30,803 nt of DNA, taken from positions 1 to 30,803 of the IMG/VR virus record IMGVR_UViG_3300046003_001999. One strand, written 5' to 3'. A model generated the notes under the pieces. The model worked only from the letters and a program-made list of their open reading frames with translations. It was not told the DNA's origin and did not search any database. This stretch comes from a virus. Shown piece after piece: positions 27,884 to 30,803 of the stretch. The position numbers and the translations under genes were made by a program. How positions within the stretch are numbered: the first letter of the stretch is position 1; each line of letters begins with the position of its first letter.

Positions 27884-29889
27884 AAATTGATGTTAACTCG
27901 CTTAAGGCAGTTGGTGGACTTGAAAATTTAGATAAGGCACTTAAACAAGTTGATAAGTCTGCAAAAAGTGTAGATGCTACATTTGAAGAAGTTTACGGAG
28001 ACTTGCAACCGCTAACATCAAGAATGGGCGAAGCTGAAGATAGGTTATACGAACTTGCTTTAGCTGGTCAAAGTGCTACTAAAGAATATCAAGACTTACT
28101 TCAAACCGTTGGTAATTATCGTAAGGTGCAAATGCAAACAGATATGGTTGTTGATGCTGCTGCAACTACATTTGACGCAAAGTTAGGCGGTGCTTTACAG
28201 GGTGTTACTTCAACTTTTGCAGGTGTTCAGGGTGCAATGGCTTTAACAGGTGGAGAGAGTCAAAAACTTGAAGAAGCACTTTTAAAAGTTCAGGGTGCAA
28301 TGGCATTAGCTGAAGGTGTACGAGGTATTCGTGAGGGTGCAGTAGCTTTCAAGGCATTAGGTATATCAGCAAGAATAGCCTTAAACGGAATTAAAACAGG
28401 AATAGCCGCTACGGGTGTCGGTGTTTTATTAATTGCTTTAGGTGCTATTGTAGCATATTGGGATGACATTAAAGAATTAGTAGGCGGTGTAAGTTCGGAG
28501 CAAGAAAAACTAAACGCACAAGCACAAGCTAATTTAGATTTGCAACAAGGTAAATTAGATGCAATCGGTGGGCAAGAAAATATTTTAAAGTTACAAGGAA
28601 AATCCGAAAAGGACATTTTAAAACTAAAGATTGCTCAAACCGATGAAGTAATAAAAGCAACTGAAAACCAAATTGCACAAAATGATATTACTGCAAAAGC
28701 ACAAATAGCAGCTTCGCAACGTAATAGGGATATATTAGCAGGAATTATTAAATTTATTCAAACACCTTTAACTTTATTATTAGAGGGTGTTGATATGGTC
28801 GGCAAGGCATTGGGGCAAAACTTTGGACTTGCTCAAGGCTTTAGTGATTTGGTAGATAAAGGTGCGAGTTTAATATTTGACCCTGAAGCGGAAAAAAAGA
28901 AAGCAGAAGAAACACGAAAAGAAAGTTTAAAAGGTTTAGAGAAATTAAAAAACGATAGAGCAGGTTTACAACTATCTATAAAAAATATTGATGACCAAGC
29001 TGCTAAAGATGCAGCAGCTAAACAAAAGGAAAAGAACGACAAAGCACTTGAGGCAGCAAAAGCACAAAAAGACGCTTTAAAAAATATCGAAGAAAATGCT
29101 TTAAAAGCTATTGAAGATTTAAAAGCTAAAACAGAAGTTGAAAAAGTAGCACTTCAAAAGCAAAGGGATTTAGCGGAATTAGATGCTTTAAAATTAACTG
29201 AAGAAGAAAAAGCAAAAGCACGTTTAGCAATATTAGAAAAATATAAAATTTTAGAAGGAGAAGCAAAAGTAAAAGATGCACAAACAGCTAAAGACGAAGC
29301 TCAAAAACAAAAAGATGAAGCGGAAAGACAAGCTAAAGAAAAGGAGGATATAGCACAAAAAGAAAGAGAATTTAAAGAGCAACAATATAGAGCTACTTAC
29401 GATAACCTACAAAATATTTTATCTTTAGGAGGTAAGAAATTAAATAAAGTTGCAAAGGCTTTAGCTATTGCTGATGTGGTTAGAACTGCTGCACAATCTG
29501 TTTCTTCAACTGTTTCAAGTATTGCAAAAGCAAATGCAGCCGCTGTAGCAGCTTCTCCATTGACAGGTGGTATGCCTTGGGTTGCTATAAATACTGCAAA
29601 AGGAGCTTTAGAAATTGGTTCAACTATTGCAAGTTCTGTGAAATCTATACAAGCTATTAAAGGCGATTCTACTTCTGCTCCAAGTGGTGGTTCTGGTGGC
29701 GGTGGTTCTGCTGGTGGAGGCGGTGGAGCTCCTGCTCCAAGTTTCAACGTAGTAGGTAATTCAGGAGTAAATCAAATTGCTCAAACGTTAGGAAGTCAGC
29801 AACCTGTTCAAGCGTATGTAGTCGCAAACAATGTAACTACTCAACAAAGTTTAGATAGGAATATAGTAAGTAACGCAAGTTTAGGATAA
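27862..29889 (+). CDS. Tape measure protein
   Basis: 675 residues. N-terminal helical part with LENLDKALKQVDKSAKSVDATFEEV, two VQGAMAL repeats at ~117-150, a hydrophobic segment at ~183-200 (GVLLIALGAIVAYW), long coiled coil at ~335-510 rich in Lys/Glu/Ala, a Gly-rich linker at ~607-625 and the conserved end with AYVVANNVTTQQSLDRNI. This sets tail length; a helical protein this long would span roughly 100 nm (rule of thumb). It is last in the tail unit, not upstream of the tail tip genes as is usual. Confidence 0.85.
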   Translation: MAITKTIEIDVNSLKAVGGLENLDKALKQVDKSAKSVDATFEEVYGDLQPLTSRMGEAEDRLYELALAGQSATKEYQDLLQTVGNYRKVQMQTDMVVDAAATTFDAKLGGALQGVTSTFAGVQGAMALTGGESQKLEEALLKVQGAMALAEGVRGIREGAVAFKALGISARIALNGIKTGIAATGVGVLLIALGAIVAYWDDIKELVGGVSSEQEKLNAQAQANLDLQQGKLDAIGGQENILKLQGKSEKDILKLKIAQTDEVIKATENQIAQNDITAKAQIAASQRNRDILAGIIKFIQTPLTLLLEGVDMVGKALGQNFGLAQGFSDLVDKGASLIFDPEAEKKKAEETRKESLKGLEKLKNDRAGLQLSIKNIDDQAAKDAAAKQKEKNDKALEAAKAQKDALKNIEENALKAIEDLKAKTEVEKVALQKQRDLAELDALKLTEEEKAKARLAILEKYKILEGEAKVKDAQTAKDEAQKQKDEAERQAKEKEDIAQKEREFKEQQYRATYDNLQNILSLGGKKLNKVAKALAIADVVRTAAQSVSSTVSSIAKANAAAVAASPLTGGMPWVAINTAKGALEIGSTIASSVKSIQAIKGDSTSAPSGGSGGGGSAGGGGGAPAPSFNVVGNSGVNQIAQTLGSQQPVQAYVVANNVTTQQSLDRNIVSNASLG

Positions 29890-29890
29890 T

Positions 29891-29920
29891 AAAAAAGCCA
29901 CTCCAAAAGGGTGGCTTTAA
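29891..29920. terminator. Terminator between tape measure and minus-strand unit
   Basis: GCCACTC (29897-29903) pairs with GGGTGGC (29909-29915), one G-T pair, with A-tract before and T-tract after. T-run is best on the minus strand (six T), and shorter on the plus strand (TTTAATT), so it ends both convergent transcripts. Confidence 0.9.
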
Positions 29921-29958
29921 TTATTAACTCAAAAAAATTAAACTTTATAGAAACAAAG
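29891..29958 (-). ncRNA. Weak candidate small RNA
   Basis: TATATTTG on the minus strand (plus 29965-29972) is followed after ~45 bases by the terminator at 29891-29920 and no reading frame. No -33 box fits. It might instead be the 3' UTR of the unit to its right. Confidence 0.3.
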
Positions 29959-29964
29959 ACAATG

Positions 29965-29972
29965 CAAATATA
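29965..29972 (-). promoter_or_regulatory. Possible -7 box, minus strand
   Basis: TATATTTG followed by CATTG, same as near 7538, but without a -33 TTG. It would drive only ~70 bases of RNA. Confidence 0.3.
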
Positions 29973-29979
29973 GTAAATT

Positions 29980-30075
29980 TTATTTACTAAAAAAATCTTT
30001 TATAAATTTACCAACTAACATATAAAATACTATAAGTATTGGTATTCCTACTAAAACTAAAACAAGTAATTTCAT
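29980..30075 (-). CDS. 31-residue membrane peptide
   Basis: ATG at 30075 overlaps the lipoprotein stop (TAATG), so it is translated from the same mRNA. One long hydrophobic run (residues ~3-21, LLVLVLVGIPILIVFYMLV) then basic end KFIKDFFSK. A single-pass membrane peptide. Possible partner of the lipoprotein; no family recognised. Confidence 0.55.
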   Translation of the reverse strand: MKLLVLVLVGIPILIVFYMLVGKFIKDFFSK

Positions 30076-30488
30076 TATTTTAAATTTATAATTGAACCTT
30101 GATTACCTAAAGTAGTAGTTGGTAATTTACCATTCCAACGATTAATTTTATTATATTCTAAAATCGTAGGAGTAATAGATTTATTTAGCATTTCATTTGC
30201 TTTAGCTTGACTTTCTGCATTCATAATTCTTGCTTGTGCATCTGCTTTAGCTTGTATTATTTTAGCTTCTGCGGTTGCATTTGCTTTTTCAATTTTTGTT
30301 TTTGCATCAAGTTTAGCACTTTCATAATTTGCTTTAGCTTGTTCAATGTCGGCTTTCTTTTCACTTTCTGCTTTTAGTAAAATAGATTTACCATCACTTT
30401 CTGCATCTAATTGGTTTTGTTGTCTTTGATAATCATTACAAGAAAATAACGAAATAGACAATCCCAAAATTAACAATACTTTTTTCAT
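30075..30488 (-). CDS. Lipoprotein with coiled coil and prohibitin-like tail
   Basis: 137 residues. Signal MKKVLLILGLSISLFSC with lipobox LFSC (lipid on C17). Residues ~25-100 are a long Ala/Lys/Glu coiled coil (AKANYESAKLDAKTKIEKA...). The end NKSITPTILEYNKINRWNGKLPTTTLGN resembles the C-terminal tail of SPFH/prohibitin-like proteins of Bacteroidota (LTPxLIEY...W.GKLP). The SPFH domain itself is missing. It has its own promoter, leader and terminator and is antisense to the late genes, a moron pattern. Superinfection exclusion or altering of the host surface is a possibility; no direct evidence. Confidence 0.7.
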   Translation of the reverse strand: MKKVLLILGLSISLFSCNDYQRQQNQLDAESDGKSILLKAESEKKADIEQAKANYESAKLDAKTKIEKANATAEAKIIQAKADAQARIMNAESQAKANEMLNKSITPTILEYNKINRWNGKLPTTTLGNQGSIINLK

Positions 30489-30500
30489 AATAAATTGTTT

Positions 30501-30559
30501 AAAAAAATCCCCAACACTCGCTACAAATGTCAGGGATTAAATATCTTATTGTTGTAGCG
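30501..30559 (-). promoter_or_regulatory. Structured leader of the lipoprotein gene, possible pseudoknot
   Basis: On the minus strand in order: CGCTACAA (plus 30552-30559), AATCCC (30533-30538), TTGTAGCG (30519-30526), GGGATT (30506-30511), then a T-run. Stems one and three, two and four pair perfectly (8 and 6 bases) and interleave with loops of 13, 6 and 7 bases, so a pseudoknot is sterically reasonable. The last stem with T-run resembles an attenuator. It lies between the promoter box at 30565 and the ATG at 30488. Confidence 0.55.
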
Positions 30560-30564
30560 AAGCA

Positions 30565-30572
30565 CAAATATA
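30565..30572 (-). promoter_or_regulatory. Host-type -7 box of the lipoprotein unit
   Basis: TATATTTG on the minus strand, 77 bases before the ATG at 30488, followed by the structured leader. No -33 TTG at the right place. It is back to back with the late promoter at 30574. Confidence 0.6.
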
Positions 30573-30573
30573 A

Positions 30574-30601
30574 AACAAATTTTTGATTATAGTGTTTTAA
30601 T
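30574..30601 (+). promoter_or_regulatory. Putative late promoter, copy 4
   Basis: AACAA at 30574-30578, 13 bases, GTGTTTTAAT at 30592-30601; the protease ATG is at 30613. With the following bases (TTTAAAA) it is almost identical to copy 1. It starts the head unit that runs across the window join. Confidence 0.7.
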
Positions 30602-30612
30602 TTAAAAAAGAT

Positions 30613-30803
30613 ATGAATTTAATTGAATTAATTATAGACGATAAAGATGAGTTAAGCGGTGTTGATGCTATTTCAGTAGTAGAAACTCCTGCAATAGAGT
30701 CAAATTTCGTAGCGTTAAAGTCCGAAGAAATTAAACTTGCTCAAGTAGATAGCGAAAAACGTATTTTAATGGGTGCGGTTTTAATTCCTGAAAAACCTAT
30801 CTA
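30613..30803 (+). CDS. Prohead protease, XkdF-like (N-terminal part)
   Basis: First 63 codons of the gene that continues at base 2 (in-frame across the join). Begins MNLIELIIDDKDELSGVDAIS, VVETPAIESNFVALKSEE: the pattern GVDAISVVETPAIE is the N-terminal signature of XkdF-like proteins, which supports this ATG. It begins 11 bases after the late motif at 30574-30601. Confidence 0.85.
   Translation, partial: MNLIELIIDDKDELSGVDAISVVETPAIESNFVALKSEEIKLAQVDSEKRILMGAVLIPEKPI
30711..30803. repeat. Terminal overlap, copy 2
   Basis: Same 93 bases as 1-93 with three synonymous changes (see the first entry). It shows the genome is circular or circularly permuted and about 30,710 bases long. Confidence 0.9.

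Noticed and set aside
28290-28616. Another antisense frame opposite the tape measure gene
   Set aside because: Low-complexity Ala/Pro/Ser content and opposite a confident gene.
29397-29747. Long antisense frame opposite the tape measure gene
   Set aside because: A shadow of the Ala- and Gly-rich codons of the tape measure protein; Pro-rich low complexity and no leader.
1-30803. tRNA genes, CRISPR arrays, integrase or transposase
   Set aside because: Looked for the usual signatures (TTCGA arm, regular repeats with spacers, tyrosine or serine recombinase motifs, DDE). None was seen by eye.

Overview
The window is almost certainly a complete genome of a small tailed phage (siphovirus-like) of a Bacteroidota host, probably a flavobacterium, opened at an arbitrary point. 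Bases 1-93 and 30711-30803 are the same sequence with three differences, and the prohead protease gene runs across this join, so the molecule closes to about 30.7 kb. The host assignment rests on the AT-rich sequence, start codons preceded by A-rich leaders rather than Shine-Dalgarno sites, repeated TATATTTG boxes matching the Bacteroidota -7 consensus TAnnTTTG, a Bacteroidota-style lipoprotein signal, and many protein families typical of Bacteroidota phages. No integrase, tRNA or CRISPR array was seen.

Layout. (1) 30613-end and 1-6506: head and connector genes: prohead protease, Cys-rich small protein, scaffold-like protein, major capsid protein, tail-tube candidate, portal with an extra C-terminal domain, DUF6712-like connector, fibre-like protein. 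(2) 6508-9107: lysis region: two small membrane proteins, M15 peptidase endolysin, calcineurin-like phosphoesterase, and a spanin-like lipoprotein fused to a Cys-rich domain. A probable small RNA is encoded on the minus strand at 7462-7531. (3) 9147-11462: minus-strand block of eight small genes, several separated by related inverted repeats that resemble integron attC sites. (4) 11462-11659: divergent control region. (5) 11659-20446: early/middle plus-strand genes: small ORFs, a MazG-like protein, two helix-turn-helix proteins, an SSB-like protein, a primase-helicase, an SF2 helicase, a VRR-NUC nuclease and an ECF-like sigma factor. (6) 20459-22521: packaging genes (TerS, TerL). (7) 22701-29889: tail genes with a G/GT-type frameshift, ending in the tape measure protein. 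(8) 29980-30488: minus-strand moron-like unit: a lipoprotein with a prohibitin-like tail plus a 31-residue membrane peptide, with its own promoter, structured leader and terminator.

How it fits together. Early and middle genes lie behind host-type TATATTTG promoters. Four late transcription units (protease, scaffold/capsid, portal, tail) each begin just after the same two-part motif, (A/T)ACAA, 13 bases, GTGTTTTAAT, with identical spacing in all four. The phage's own sigma factor is the obvious candidate to read it. Terminators after the capsid gene and after the tail-tube gene divide the structural region further. Two transcription leaders (before the primase-helicase and before the lipoprotein) share an interleaved stem order consistent with pseudoknots ending in a U-run. 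All functions are read from sequence by eye; no database search was run.
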